A stretch of 64,000 bases of DNA. Origin: Spirodela intermedia. Taxonomy: Eukaryota > Streptophyta > Magnoliopsida > Alismatales > Araceae. Of the stretch, positions 11,701 to 23,571 are shown in pieces; the stretch's first letter is position 1, and every line of letters begins with the position of its first letter. Where the stretch lies: positions 2,659,669 to 2,723,668 of the forward strand of contig LR746276.1 of NCBI GenBank assembly GCA_902729315.2, in the 5' to 3' direction. The notes under the pieces are model-generated. The model worked only from the letters and a program-made list of their open reading frames with translations. It searched no databases and had not been told where the DNA came from. Both the position numbers and the translations under genes were made by a program.

Positions 11701-14700
11701 TACTTAAATCTTCCATATGCCAATAGTTTATTTGAAAATTATTTGTTCTACCCAAGTTGTCTTTATATGGATATTGATATTTCAATCATCTACAAGAAAC
11801 TAATGAAATTAATCAGTTTTTTCAGCATTGCCATGTTCTAACCGTATGATCATTTTCTTTTGTTTGGGCATATTTTCATTCTTGTAAGTATATTTCTATT
11901 TGGGTTCTCTATATACTTGTTGAAAACAAGTCTTGATGATTTCACTACTAATAGAGAGGTGCATTCTTATCATGATGACATTGCCATCCAACTCTCAAGT
12001 ACCATACCTATTTTTCATCTTATAGGGGGCTTGAAGTTTCCCATTGATTTGATCTCTTTTGTTTGTCTCTTTAATAAAGGGATTAAGTGCCTTTAGCCAC
12101 ACCTCATATTCCTTGGCGTTAGTTGTATAGATTTTTTATGAAATTAACTTCTTGAGATTTCAAATGAAGTTATTTAAGTTGAACTAATCTCAAAATTTTC
12201 TAAAGATATTCTTAGGTAGATCCTACTTATTTTCATTGCCAAATGAGGATGAGATGAATGCATCCAATTTACTAGCTAAAACATCTTGAAGGAATTGATA
12301 ATAGCTTCATGATAGAGCTAGAAAAACACATTCACCAATGTCATTGACTTAAATAGTGTAGCACCCATGAACTCAAACCTAAACCATACTTCTAATTTGG
12401 CCAAAGGAAGATATGACATCCTCAATAGATAACTTAATGTGCTATTTGACATGCAAGGGGGGAGGGGGCTGTTATAGTTATCGTTGCTATCATATGATTC
12501 TAGTACTCATGAAACAAGCACTCATATATCTAATGGGCAATCAATCCTTTACACAAATTTAATGACTCACTAGATAATTTGTTTAGGCATTATCACTATA
12601 ATGGCCTTAATGGCTAAAAACTATCAAACAACTCTATGTTTCATTACAGCTAGGTAAAATGTCTTTCCTAGTTCAACTTATGTCACTATTAAATGGCCTA
12701 GTATAGAAATTTGGATTACAACAGTTAATATCTATATTAGAGTGTAATTTCCTCATGATTGTTAACTTCATGAGTTAGCAAGATATCTTCAAAATCTGAA
12801 TAGTGTGAGATTCTTCCTTGAATTATTAGGTAATTCTTTTAAAAAGTTTAGTAACTTTGATTGTGCACTGGTTTATTTCTTTATGTTTCTATGTGTTCAG
12901 CTTTATATTCTGATTTGTGAATTAGTAGAAGGTTGCTTTGACTCTCCCTCTCATCACTATTCAATGTGAGGGTAGAGTCTCCTTTCATAAATTTCATTTA
13001 TTTGAAGTTGTCTTGGAATGACTAGGAATGACTTCTATTGTAACTATTCTATATCACACCAGGTTTCAATAATTTATTTTTCATTTTATGGAATACTACA
13101 TTAAACCATCTCCTTGATCATATATTGATAATAATTCAAGTAAAAAAAATATTTCTATGGTCCTGTGTTAATTTTGCACTAAAAATGTGGCGCATGAAAC
13201 CATTACATAATTGTTTACAATTCATCAATTGCCAAGACTACAATAAGTAATTTATTCCTAAAGGATCATAAAATTTGTTGGTGGTGATTTGGATTCATAA
13301 ATTTTTTCAATCAGTCAAAATGATAGTGAATTAATCATTTGAAAGTTGAGTGATTAGGTATTTAATTCACAATAAATAAGACATTGCAAAACTAAGGGTT
13401 TAATACATAGTCTATAATCATATTTAACTCTAAAATGTTAATATTTTAATTCAGGAAGTTCTCAAAACTAAGGATTCAACACTAATGATAGAGAGTCACT
13501 AAGAGAAAGGGTCAAAGGGTTTGTTGCAATTAAGGACTATAAGGAGTTACAAGATATGAATGGTGACAGATGAGGGGAATTTTCATCAACTTTGAGGTAA
13601 CACTCCAATTTAATTTTAATGTTGGAGCCCGTAGAGATGGTGCAATTGATATTAGCACCACAAGAGAAAGGCAAAGAGGACATCATTGTCACTAAAAGGG
13701 AAGAAGCCTTGCCTTTATACATAAAGCCGATTCAATAATCAATGCATACATGATGGGTGTACTATGTGCTCTTAATGTACAATAAAAAAAATATAGTAAA
13801 TAAATGATAGAAAAAAATTAGAAGATCTGAACAGTGAAAATAGAAAAAATTTCTAAACAATAATGCATTTGTGAAAAAAAATGTTAGGAAAGGACAATGA
13901 ACGATGTAAGTTTTGAAAATGTCTGAAGAAAGGCCTTCATCCTAGGTAGACTCTTGATAGATTGAAAAAGTTCATGAGAGATCCTTATATGATAAAGAAT
14001 TTACAGAGATATTTAGTAAGAAAAGTTTATCAACAACATAGAGAAACACAATTTATGTTTCATGTTTTAGAATGAAAATATCACAAACTACATAGTGTTC
14101 CTAAGAATATAATGACCCATTTAATGGGACTTGCTTGACTTCTGTTAATTCTATTAAATTATTAGCATACAATGCATACCATGAAACAACTTGGTAGATG
14201 AGAAAGCTCTACGTGATTTTAAGTAAATATTGGACTCTTGTCGAAACTAATGAATTATGTTAGAATATTTATTAACCAAATGTCAACAGATTAGCCTCAT
14301 AGCTAGATGTGGAATGCAGGAGTATAACTGAAGTATTAAATAGAAGTGATCATTCAAATTGGTTTCTAGAATTTACTAACTAATGTTGACACGTCATCAA
14401 AAAAAAGTCAAAAATAGGATTGGAATAAAATTAAGACGATGACTATATTTTTAACCACTTCAACCCACAATTTCATAAGAAAGCATAGGACTAAGAAAAA
14501 ATCTCACTAAATTATCATGACTCGAACATAGTTTTAAATTTCTTGAAGTCTATCTTTGAAGAATGTCATTGATGGTTAAGTATTATTCTCACAGTCAAGT
14601 TTCACTCAAGATTGGGAAAGCTTTAACACATATATTTTTTTGTTGACCTTACTAGATAGTATTTCCTGCCATTAAATTTTCTTTACCCTTATTCTTTGCA

Positions 14701-15878
14701 TTATAAAATAAAACTTACGAAGAAACAAGCCATAGGTCATTGTTGGAATAATAATTAGACATGTAGAAATGTAAATTCAAAATAAAAGTACATTTGAGGT
14801 TTATGAAATGATTATAGATCTCTTTTACCATCTATATGTTCGAGTGTAATTTAATATCATTAATAGATTACTTATTGATTTTTCTAAACAATAAGTTGCG
14901 CCTACAACTTTCTTGTAAACCTACTTGTTCCATAAGTCTTATTGAGACTTATAAAAATTTTATATATCAACACTCCCTTCTTAGTCCTGCCCTAAAGATT
15001 AAGATGGAGTAGGGTATGTTTTAAGTCTTCTATAATGTTTTGTGGTGTCTTAAATTATTTCGAAGGTCAGTATATTATGACACAAATATTGTAGAATCAA
15101 AATATGTTTAGTAGCACATGAGATATGCCATGTTAAGGATAACTAGATTTTTCAGATTATAGGTAGTTAAAGGAATATTAAGTGCATTGGGAAGAAAGAC
15201 ACTTCATTATTTTCATGATTTTAGGTATTTTATTGTATTGTATGAATGCAGAAATTACTCGGAGAACAATTAAAAGCGACGTGTTAATAGTGAGGAGAAG
15301 GAACATAGAAATTTTCTATTCCTACATCAAGCCTGGACACAGTCTGGGCTAGGTCAAGGTGAGCACCTAGCTGGGCCAAGCTTGTAGGGTTTCCGAGCCC
15401 AATGACACAGGTATATAAATAGATGAACTTTTTTCTACAGATAACCCTTTTCTTCATAAATTTATGGATACAGATTCATCAGATTTATTTCTGATAAGCA
15501 GTTGCTGGAGTGTTTACTTGATGTGGAATTAAATAGATGAACTCAGTTGAAGAACGATCAGAAAAACCTCTGAAGAATATTTTTCCAGATTTCTCACAGT
15601 TAACTTGATTCTATCATCTGGATACACACACACGGGGAAAGAAGAGAGTTTGTTCAGGATAAAGCTATGGCAGAGATCCCTGCGTATGTAGGCGAAGTGA
15701 TCCGCGTCCTGGGATTTCTCCGAAGATCTGTGAACCGAAGTCGCGACTATGGTTGACATTTAGTTACTGATCTTCCATTGCTAAACAGAAACATAAATTT
15801 GATTGTCCTCAGTTGGGTGTCGTCTCGTTCAAGATTTTCGCGTTCATGCACGATAGGGGGGGCTGAGACAGAGAGACT

Positions 15879-15881
<3 letters not shown>
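8781..15881. other. AT-rich intergenic DNA
   Basis: No gene could be supported. Short open frames exist on both strands but resemble nothing recognisable. The base composition and patchy stops are typical of decayed transposon DNA. A tandem duplication lies at 9600-9803. From about 15300 the DNA becomes less AT-rich, but still no coding sequence is recognised. Confidence 0.6.
9600..9803. repeat. Tandem duplication, unit about 101 bp, two copies
   Basis: Copy 1 (9600-9700) and copy 2 (9701-9803) share most bases: both contain TTCTCAAACT, then ACCTACCA/GATGCATGAA, GATGGACAAATTA, TGTTGGTAGTCAA and GTAGGTATGTA in the same order. The copies lie directly head to tail. Confidence 0.9.

Positions 15882-15943
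<62 letters not shown>
15882..15943. repeat. (GA)n microsatellite, about 62 bp
   Basis: Uninterrupted GA repeat followed by a G-rich run. It is in inverted orientation relative to the (CT)n tract at 16140-16200. Confidence 0.97.
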
Positions 15944-15949
<6 letters not shown>

Positions 15950-16138
15950 GGGGGTAAGAGGGGCTTAGAATCCGATACCCGAAGGAATGGAAGCTTCCCT
16001 ATCACCCAACCCGTTGTACTTTCCTCATCTCTAAACGTCTCCGCTCCCGAAAGCTGCAGTCAAAAGAGACCAAATGGAATCCGAGGTGCTTTGTCTTCCA
16101 TAGAAGACGACCTCCTTCGTTCATCTCCCTCGATCCTG

Positions 16139-16139
<1 letters not shown>

Positions 16140-16188
<49 letters not shown>

Positions 16189-16200
16189 ATCTCTCTCTCT
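16140..16200. repeat. (CT)n microsatellite, about 61 bp
   Basis: CT repeat with two small interruptions near its right end (CTCGCTATCT). Apparent Leu-Ser or Glu-Arg reading frames across it are repeat artefacts. A second CT-rich stretch lies at 16487-16575. Confidence 0.97.
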
Positions 16201-17454
16201 CCAATCCCTCCTCTCGGCTCTCTCATCAAATTTCACTGCAATCGAGAAAGCCAGGCTGCACCATGAAACCTCTTTATCGCCTTTCTCCTACGGGCCAGAG
16301 ATTCGAAAGAGGGTCTTCTACTGCATTAATGTATATATATATAGAGTTCATTACATATGTAAACGCGAGATGAATCTACTTTTCTTTCGTTCCACACCAA
16401 ATAGTTGATAATAGCATTCTTGTAATCAAAAGAGAGATCGGAGTATGCCCAAAAGAGAAAAAAAGATCTTGGAGATGCCATCTGTCGGTCCCCTCTCTCT
16501 TTTCTCCTTTCTTTCTCTCTCCCACTCTCCCTCCTTCATTCTCGCTCTTCCCCTCTCTTCCTCTCTCTCTATATATCTATATATTGATCTATCTATCTCT
16601 CGATGTTTATATCTACATTCCCCATCCTCCAGCTGAAAAATAAATCCAGATTTCAGTTTGTAACATGACCCTTCACCTTTCTCATCGGCCGCAGAGAACA
16701 AGAAAACCTGGGTTTTCGCGGTGCTATGTAACATGAATGAACCCATCTCCAAAAGTTACTGTGAGTAATGATGAGATCAACCGACTCCAAAAGAATTCCT
16801 GAAATCAAGAAAGATCCGCACAAAAACTCACGCCCAGGATTTTGAAAGATGTCTCATGAAATTCGATTTCGCACAACAACGTTCATCGTGTGATCTAGTT
16901 TAAAACCTGATCAAATTGAATAGTATAGGCTGAAGTATTAAGTTAAAGATATGAAACCGTTTTACTCATTTAGTGATCCATTTTGAGTTGGATAGTCCTA
17001 AGTTCTTGCTAGACAGTTCCCCACTGTTAATGACATAAAAAAGTCAAACTTCGAGAAGGTAGGTTAGGATGGTGCGACATTAAAAGTACAAGAAATACCT
17101 AGGTTATAATGAGCTGTATGGTCAAATTGGACTCCAAGCTCCATCCCTTGGTTGAGTTCCAACCCATAACAAACTCATTTAAAGCGAGTCTACGAGTAGA
17201 GAACTATGCCAAATAGTGCTGCAGTAAAAATATGACTAAAGTGAGGCTTCTGGTGCGGTTATGCAGAAAAAAATATGATTCACGAACAACGAGTTTCAAT
17301 TCTAACTAGTGATATCGATTGGATTCTAACAAGAAAAGTTCAATTCATGGAGAATAGATAGAAGAAGCGTAGGGAAGAGGAAGGACCCATCCATAGAGAT
17401 AGATCCCATTGGGGGCATTCATTTTCAAAAGTACGTGATGATTCAGCCTCCCCC
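16201..17454. other. 3' flank of the APL-like gene
   Basis: Downstream of the minus-strand APL-like gene. Contains a pyrimidine-rich segment at 16487-16575 and otherwise moderately AT-rich DNA. It may hold the 3' UTR. No gene recognised. Confidence 0.5.
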
Positions 17455-18075
17455 TCACCCATAAGACAAATTTCTCGCTGAGATGGCGGCCGTTCTGACG
17501 ACGGGGCTAGCGGCGGAGGGTGACGACATCTCGGGCTTCGTCTCACCCCTGTGGTCAGGGGAGAAGATCGGCTTACCAGTGTTCAATGTCGTCGAGTCCA
17601 TGTGTGTCAGTTCCCCCCTGGAGGACTCGTCCACGAGATGGTGCACACCGCCGGCGTAGAGGTGAAGATCGTGAAGGGAAGGGAAGCCCAGTGGGGAACC
17701 CATGTCCTTGAGGAAGCACATCTCTGCGCCACCAGCGGCCGTATTCTCCTTCGCCAGCGTCTGACAGGCCTTCTCCAGTATGGTCTGCATGTACTTGCCT
17801 TGGGCCTCGATCCTCATCTGAAGATGCTTCTGCACCTGCGCCGCGGACAACAACCCTAACTCTGAATGCCACCGCTGAAGAGAACTTATAAGCGGGTTTA
17901 GGAGACTTCAAATAGTTCACCTCCAACTGTTCATGCAATCGTCTTTGCACTTCCATCTGCATCCTCAGCGCTTCCGTGATGTGATAGTTCCTGCTAAATT
18001 AGGGAACAGACGCCTCAATCCCTTGAATGTTAAAATTTTCATTCTAAACCTATATTGGTACATGCGAACTCTCTA

Positions 18076-18119
<44 letters not shown>

Positions 18120-19035
18120 GCCCTAGCTCTCCTCTGTTTTTATATCTCTCTCTCTTTCATCTCCCGTGTTGTTCATGTCCCTATTTGCTTCCCTATCTAT
18201 CTCTCTGACTACCCATCTCTATATCCTCAACCTTTCTTTGCATTTCTTGTTAGTTTCTTACTCCGATCATCCTCGCTGAGAACAAGGCAGGAGATACAAT
18301 GGAAAAGGCCCAATTCCCCCAAGAGACGATAGGATATTGTGTAACTTACTCATTTGTGGCTCTACCCATTATTCCAGACGAGGAAGCCGCATTCCCCTGG
18401 AAATCTAGAGACACAGCTGCCATTGGAAGTGAAGAAGTAACATCATCAGATGGTGTTCATTCTGACGCGTCTGTAAAGAAGAGCCATGTAAATTACCTCT
18501 TCCGCCAGCGTCCTTGGCCGAGTTGTGATCGTTCAACTCCTTATGCGGTTGCTTCCCCAGTCGGAATTTCTGCGAGGAAAGTGCCAGAAACCAAGTGAAA
18601 CAATCGTAGTTGTCTGGAATTCCTACGGCGGAGTTGTGAATTGGTGTTGAAGCCAAGTCAAAACCTAAACAAGCGCCTTGTTTTAGAAGGTGGCTCTTGA
18701 GGTTATTTACCTGAAGATGGCTCTTGAGGTGATAGAGAGTGAGACCCTTGACGCCCATAACTCTCATGATAGTTTTAGGAGTGGCCTCTGCAAGATTAGA
18801 GAAGATGTCAGATCTCCTTACTGGCGATTGGATGCGAGAAGAGATCAGCTGGGTGGAGGAGGGGCTGACTATCGGGGCCTCCAAGCTGGTTGACGGCGTC
18901 GACGAAGCGATCATGGAGCTCGACGGTCCAGCGGAGGCGGGGCTTAGGATCGGTGGTAAGGACGAGCCCTGAGTCCCCCTGCACGCACATGGGCCTCTCG
19001 TGGGAATTCATACAAGCCTTCTTGGCCTGGAACAT
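17455..19035 (-). CDS. APL: APL-like MYB-CC (GARP/PHR1-family) transcription factor
   Basis: Six exons on the minus strand: 19035-18870, 18787-18711, 18569-18497, 18416-18350, 17963-17921, 17835-17455, giving 268 residues. Introns are GT..AG and all phases agree. The N-terminus MFQAKKACMNSHERPMCVQG followed by DSGLVLTTDPKPRLRWT is the APL signature. The single MYB/GARP repeat (about residues 31-86) contains KATPKTIMRVMGVKGLTLYH and the LKSHLQKFRL DNA-contact helix. The coiled coil (about 129-175) contains the family LHEQLE motif and MRIEAQGKYMQ. In Arabidopsis, APL specifies phloem identity and the MYB-CC coiled coil mediates dimerisation; nuclear action is inferred. The product is about 90 residues shorter than Arabidopsis APL (358 as I recall), mostly at the C-terminus. 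A 27-bp in-frame microduplication spans the exon 2 donor. Other PHL/PHR-like members are less likely given the N-terminus. Confidence 0.9.
18079..18117. repeat. (CT)n microsatellite in APL-like intron 4
   Basis: About 39 bp of CT on the plus strand, hence GA in the transcript, within the intron between exons 4 and 5. Confidence 0.95.
18686..18730 (-). repeat. 27-bp-period microduplication across the APL-like exon 2 donor site
   Basis: On the coding strand, an 18-base segment of exon 2 (18730-18713, encoding HLKSHL) recurs in the intron at 18703-18686 with one mismatch (CAT to CAC). The donor GTAAAT lies between the copies. The period is a multiple of three, so read-through would repeat an N-LKSHLL peptide. 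Confidence 0.85.
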
Positions 19036-19268
19036 TCTCTCTATTCCTCTCTCAGCAGAAGAATTGGAGATCCAAGAACAAAGGATGGCTGTGTGTGCGG
19101 GGCATAAATTGGAGAATAGGGTTCGTTCTTGAAGGTGAGTCTGCCTTGGATCTCCGTCTCTTTACCTGATAGGAAAAGCGCTGTAGACGTTATACTAATT
19201 GCAATAAAAGCCACCGACTTACCTCTCCCTTAGCCTAAAGTCTCTCCCCCTCTCCCTCTCCCTCCCCC

Positions 19269-19299
<31 letters not shown>

Positions 19300-20400
19300 C
19301 GCCCTCTCTCCTTCCTCTTTTATGTATCTGTATCTCTCTATATATATCTTTCTCTCTCTCTACGTCAACTCTCGTCCCTCCCTCTGCATGAGAATGCACT
19401 CCCCTCAATTGATTTTCGCCACATACTCGAATCATTCCCTTGCTTAAACAAATGGCGTCAAGAGAAAATAATAATTCCAAAATGTCATAGATATTGCGAC
19501 GGTAAAGTGTGACGATAGCATTCAGACATGTATAGCGGGAGAGAGAGGTCAGTCATGATGTGGACGTAGAGTCCTTACGACTACATAGCGATAAATGTTC
19601 ACGTCTTGCCAGTAAACATAAACCATTATATTGAACTGTTATTAAAGTTTTGAGGTCATGCTTTCTTTCGATGTGGCCAACTACCCCTGAAACAACCCTA
19701 AATAAGTAAACCCATAATTAGTCCATCTATGTTGACCCTGAACCAATTGGACCATGCACACCTGCTCATTAATTGACAGATTTCTTGGTGAGATCATTTG
19801 GCCGCATGCAAATGACTCAGTTGAACGGAGGTGGGGACGAGCTAGGGCTGACCTCAGCGTGGCCTTGGAAAACACTAGCCTGGTCACGTAAAGATGGACG
19901 GAACCGGGGACGAGGAAAGGGCTCCACGTCTTTGTGGAGATCCTCGTTGCTGGAAGAGGAGCACCCGGTGTTGAGTGGGATGCGGGGGGACCTCGTTGGG
20001 GGCATCAGCCGTGGCTTTTGTAGAAGAGAAGGTTGTCTCTACCATGCACGCGTCACAGCGGTGCCCATCACAGACGCCTCCAGTTGTTTTCTAGGTCAAA
20101 GCCCCGGGTCCGACAGCACCCACATTCAAAAAGTGAAGAGGATGAGTACGAGCAGCGAAAAGTTTCACCTCTCTCTCTTTCTCTCTCACTCCCTCTCTCC
20201 CTCTCTCCCTCTCGACTTCTCTGTCTCTCATCCTCTTCCGCTCTTCTTTCCCGCTTTCTCATCCATTACTCTACCTCTATGACCATCTTCTTCCCTCTCT
20301 CATTCCTCTACCCAATCTCTCTCTAGTCTCTAAGCTCTCTCCCTCTCTCCATCCATCCATCGCTCTCCCCTTTATCTCTCTAACTAAGGCTAATGAGGTC
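19036..20400. other. 5' flank of the APL-like gene, with GA-rich tracts on its coding strand
   Basis: Upstream of the minus-strand APL-like ATG. It holds pyrimidine-rich plus-strand tracts (purine-rich on the gene's strand) at 19240-19320 and 20160-20350. The segment 19790-20110 has higher GC and open frames on both strands, but none resembles a known protein. Likely promoter or leader sequence. Confidence 0.5.
19272..19299. repeat. (CT)n microsatellite upstream of the APL-like gene
   Basis: About 28 bp of CT on the plus strand (GA on the gene's strand), roughly 240 bp upstream of the start codon and so possibly inside the leader or core promoter. Confidence 0.93.
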
Positions 20401-22911
20401 CACATGAGCGGAAATGCATCTCACACAGGCCTCCGCCGCCAAACGAGTGGAGATGCATGGCATTCAAGGGAAGAAGGGAATAGATGCTTTCTTCTTCGAC
20501 AATTAACCAAAAGTTAGATTCCTCCCGAATCCTGCAATAACTCAGTGTCTTCTACTCAGCGGAAGGTGGGGCCCAAAAAATCAGACAGACACGGCCGTCT
20601 AAGCCGTGTCACACAGAAGATTAGGAAACGTAAGAAGAATATGGCTGGTTACCAAAAACCTAGTCACACAGAAATTCAGGGGCATAATTAAATTAAAACT
20701 ACCTTAAACTGATTTTGCTAATGTCTAAGCCTAGATTAGGCAATGGCCGACTTAATTAATCTAAAAGATTCCCTCGCTCTCCTTGGAACCCACGTGCATT
20801 TTGGGCTCTTAAAATATGGCATCAAGAAACCCATTGGTTAACCTGTAGCATCCAAATGGCATGGCCATAATATACGAACCCAAGCATAAGTTATTTAGCT
20901 TGGCTTGATAGATTCGTTGTCACCTTCTAGTACAAAAATGAGCACATTTTATTCCACTTGGACCATGAAGACTCATGTAGTTTCAAATTATTCGAAGATT
21001 TTCTCACGAGACTTGAATGATTTCTCACCATATTTTCATGAGCATTGTCATTGTTTCCATAAACTTACGAATTACTGCATCTGATGCGATCTTCAAAATT
21101 TCCACTGTTCCTGTTGCTTTCATTGCAATGTTCAATTTCTTGCAGGCATGGCTCCATAAGGCTAATTTGATACCAGATCATCAGAGCTCTGGCAATGCAA
21201 TAATCATCATATTCGATCATTGTCATGCACATCACCACACGTTAATAAGTTGTGTTTGCATTCCAATTTTCCTTTTTTTTTATCTCACTATTTTTTTATG
21301 ACTCTAATCTTGAAGCTACCCAAACAATCCTACCAGATTCTGCAGCCACTCAACATGTAAGTTACCTCACCTTAGATATTATTTGAGCCTCTTCAACATG
21401 ACCCAAGTCTTGCTCAGTACTAAACTTATGCTAAAATTAGAGGAATAAAGAAAAGGAAATAACTAACTTGTAAACTTATCCAAGTTAGAAGAATCAAGTG
21501 AGTTAGAGGGCATCCTAAGTTATCAACTTTTGTTAGATATTAGACATTCTAAACACAGATTATCTCCACCATCTTAAGTGAGAGAGAAAGGCTTGAACTT
21601 TCTCATCAGGTCGAGTCTTGATAATTCACACTTGAGTTCTTCTCATCACAATGGTATTCGTGGGCCTATAACAATGAGTTAGTTGGGCATTGAGAAAAAC
21701 TCGAAGCCTCTTCAAAGCTGGTCATAAAACCTATTAAAGTAAAATTCTTTTTAATTTTGGATTTATATCTATCAAACATAGAGACCTGCAAAGAAATGTT
21801 ATCAGTTGTAGTGTGAGGGATAGTTTAGGTCTTCACTAAACTCGACTGAAAAAAAAATACTTCTCTCATGAAGCCAATGTCTAGAAACATGTCAATCATT
21901 GTCTTTAATTAGACAATCTAGATCACAAAAGGTTCCCAAAATTATCCTATAGTTATAATGGTGAATATTGATAATGTAAGGACTTAGATAAAGTTTAAAA
22001 GAGTCATTCTCCTACATGATATCACTGCTCAATGAAAAATAAAGGAAAATAATAGGAAAATATGGGATCTTATATAGGGTAATTAATTAAAATTTTGATC
22101 AACAAGAGTGAATTATCAATAAAAAGGAAGAGAAAAAATAGGACACAATTACAAAGAATACAGTTTTTTCCCTTTGGTGTAATTTTTGATAATAAATCAA
22201 ATGGTTTTTTGAATTCATAATTGAACTTATTTTTCCTTAATGAAAATAATTGTTTGTGTCTGAGTAATTTCAATGATAAAATCCATAAAATTAGCTTTAA
22301 AAAATATAATAGTCAAATTCATTTATGAATTCATTATATCAAGTTGATTATCACTGAAATCATAAGAAATGCCCCCTCAACAAGTTATTTTATGATTTTC
22401 ACTTCCAATAATCAAATAAAAAATTGTTGGAAGCATGTACAATGTTTTTAATGCCTGAAAACTAATGAAATGGTTGATATCTGTACCACTTTTAAGCAAT
22501 TCTTGTACCATTCCCATGACCGTTTAAAATCATTTTAAAGTAACCAAAAAATCAATCACTAATTATAACATTTAACGATTATCTCATGCATCAATTTTTT
22601 TCTAACTGTGATAAAGCCCAAATTTTTCCTTCCATTATTTCTATGGCATCTTTATATCTAGTGGCTGGTTTTTTCCTTTAAGAGAGGGAGAGAGAGCTAA
22701 GGTATCCTTTTCTTTTGAGTTATCAATAGGTGTGTAACCTTACATTGAATGATAAAATGTTATATAGTGTTAGTTTTACTAAATAGTAGGAAATAAAATC
22801 TGGGTTTAATTTATCTTCTTAGTTTATTCATTGAACATTATTTATTACTTTGGGCTTAATATCCTACAAATTATAGTCATTCAGGCCACTTGGTCTACTC
22901 CATTCTCAACT

Positions 22912-23302
22912 AACAATGGCCTTAGTAAGTTCCACATTTTTTTGTGAAATATGTTGAATCCAATGGCCTCAGTAAGTTTTCCACTAAATTTTTAGTGAAA
23001 TATGTTGAATCCAATGGCGTCAATAAATTTTCATTGAATAAAACCACCTTAGTAAGAATTCACAAAATAAATGTCTTTAACAAGCATCTATTGAATACAA
23101 CAGCCTCAACAAGTCTCCATTGAAGACAATAACATCAGTAAGCCGACACCAACCACAATGGCCTTAGCAAACCTCTAATGAATACAACAACCTTAACAAG
23201 CCTCAAATAAATACCATAGCTTCAACAAGCCTTCAAAGAATAAAACATCTTCAACAAACCTCCAATGAATATAATAGGCTCAACAAGCCTCCACTAAACA
23301 CA
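22912..23302. repeat. Diverged 29-bp minisatellite, about 12 units
   Basis: Units follow a pattern like ACAACAGCCTCAACAAGTCT then CCATTGAAT; most are 29 bases. Successive units show ...GCCTCAACAAG..., ...GCCTTAGCAAA..., ...ACCTTAACAAG..., ...GCTTCAACAAG..., ...TCTTCAACAAA..., ...GGCTCAACAAG.... The first two units are longer, carrying an extra GTGAAATATGTTGAAT. Heavy divergence suggests an old array. Confidence 0.9.
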
Positions 23303-23515
23303 GACCCAATTAGCATGTACTTGATTTATTGGCTCTAACTAAAGTACTAGATGTACTGAATTTCATGTTAATAAAAGATATATACTCTTATAGACTTAGT
23401 ATGTAGCTTAATGATATTCCTTTACTTAGGGATGTGTAAGTAGCTTGTGACAACAAGATTCCGAATGCTTGAGCATATCTTTCTAGATCACAATTCACTA
23501 TAAACTTGTGTGGAT

Positions 23516-23519
<4 letters not shown>

Positions 23520-23567
<48 letters not shown>
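23520..23567. repeat. (CT)n microsatellite
   Basis: About 47 bp of pure CT in otherwise AT-rich intergenic DNA. Confidence 0.97.

Positions 23568-23571
<4 letters not shown>

Noticed and set aside
16002-16408. Open frames encoding poly(Glu-Arg) or poly(Leu-Ser)
   Set aside because: They are translations of the (GA)n/(CT)n microsatellite, with no domain and no splice context. The same applies to frames at 18079, 19272, 20165 and 23520.
19773-20282. A 169-codon open frame upstream of the APL-like gene
   Set aside because: It runs into a CT-rich tract, has frames of similar length on the opposite strand and resembles no known protein.
22912-23302. A CRISPR-like array
   Set aside because: The units abut with no unique spacers and diverge strongly; this is a minisatellite in a plant nuclear genome. 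The 38435 and 46195 arrays were rejected for the same reason.
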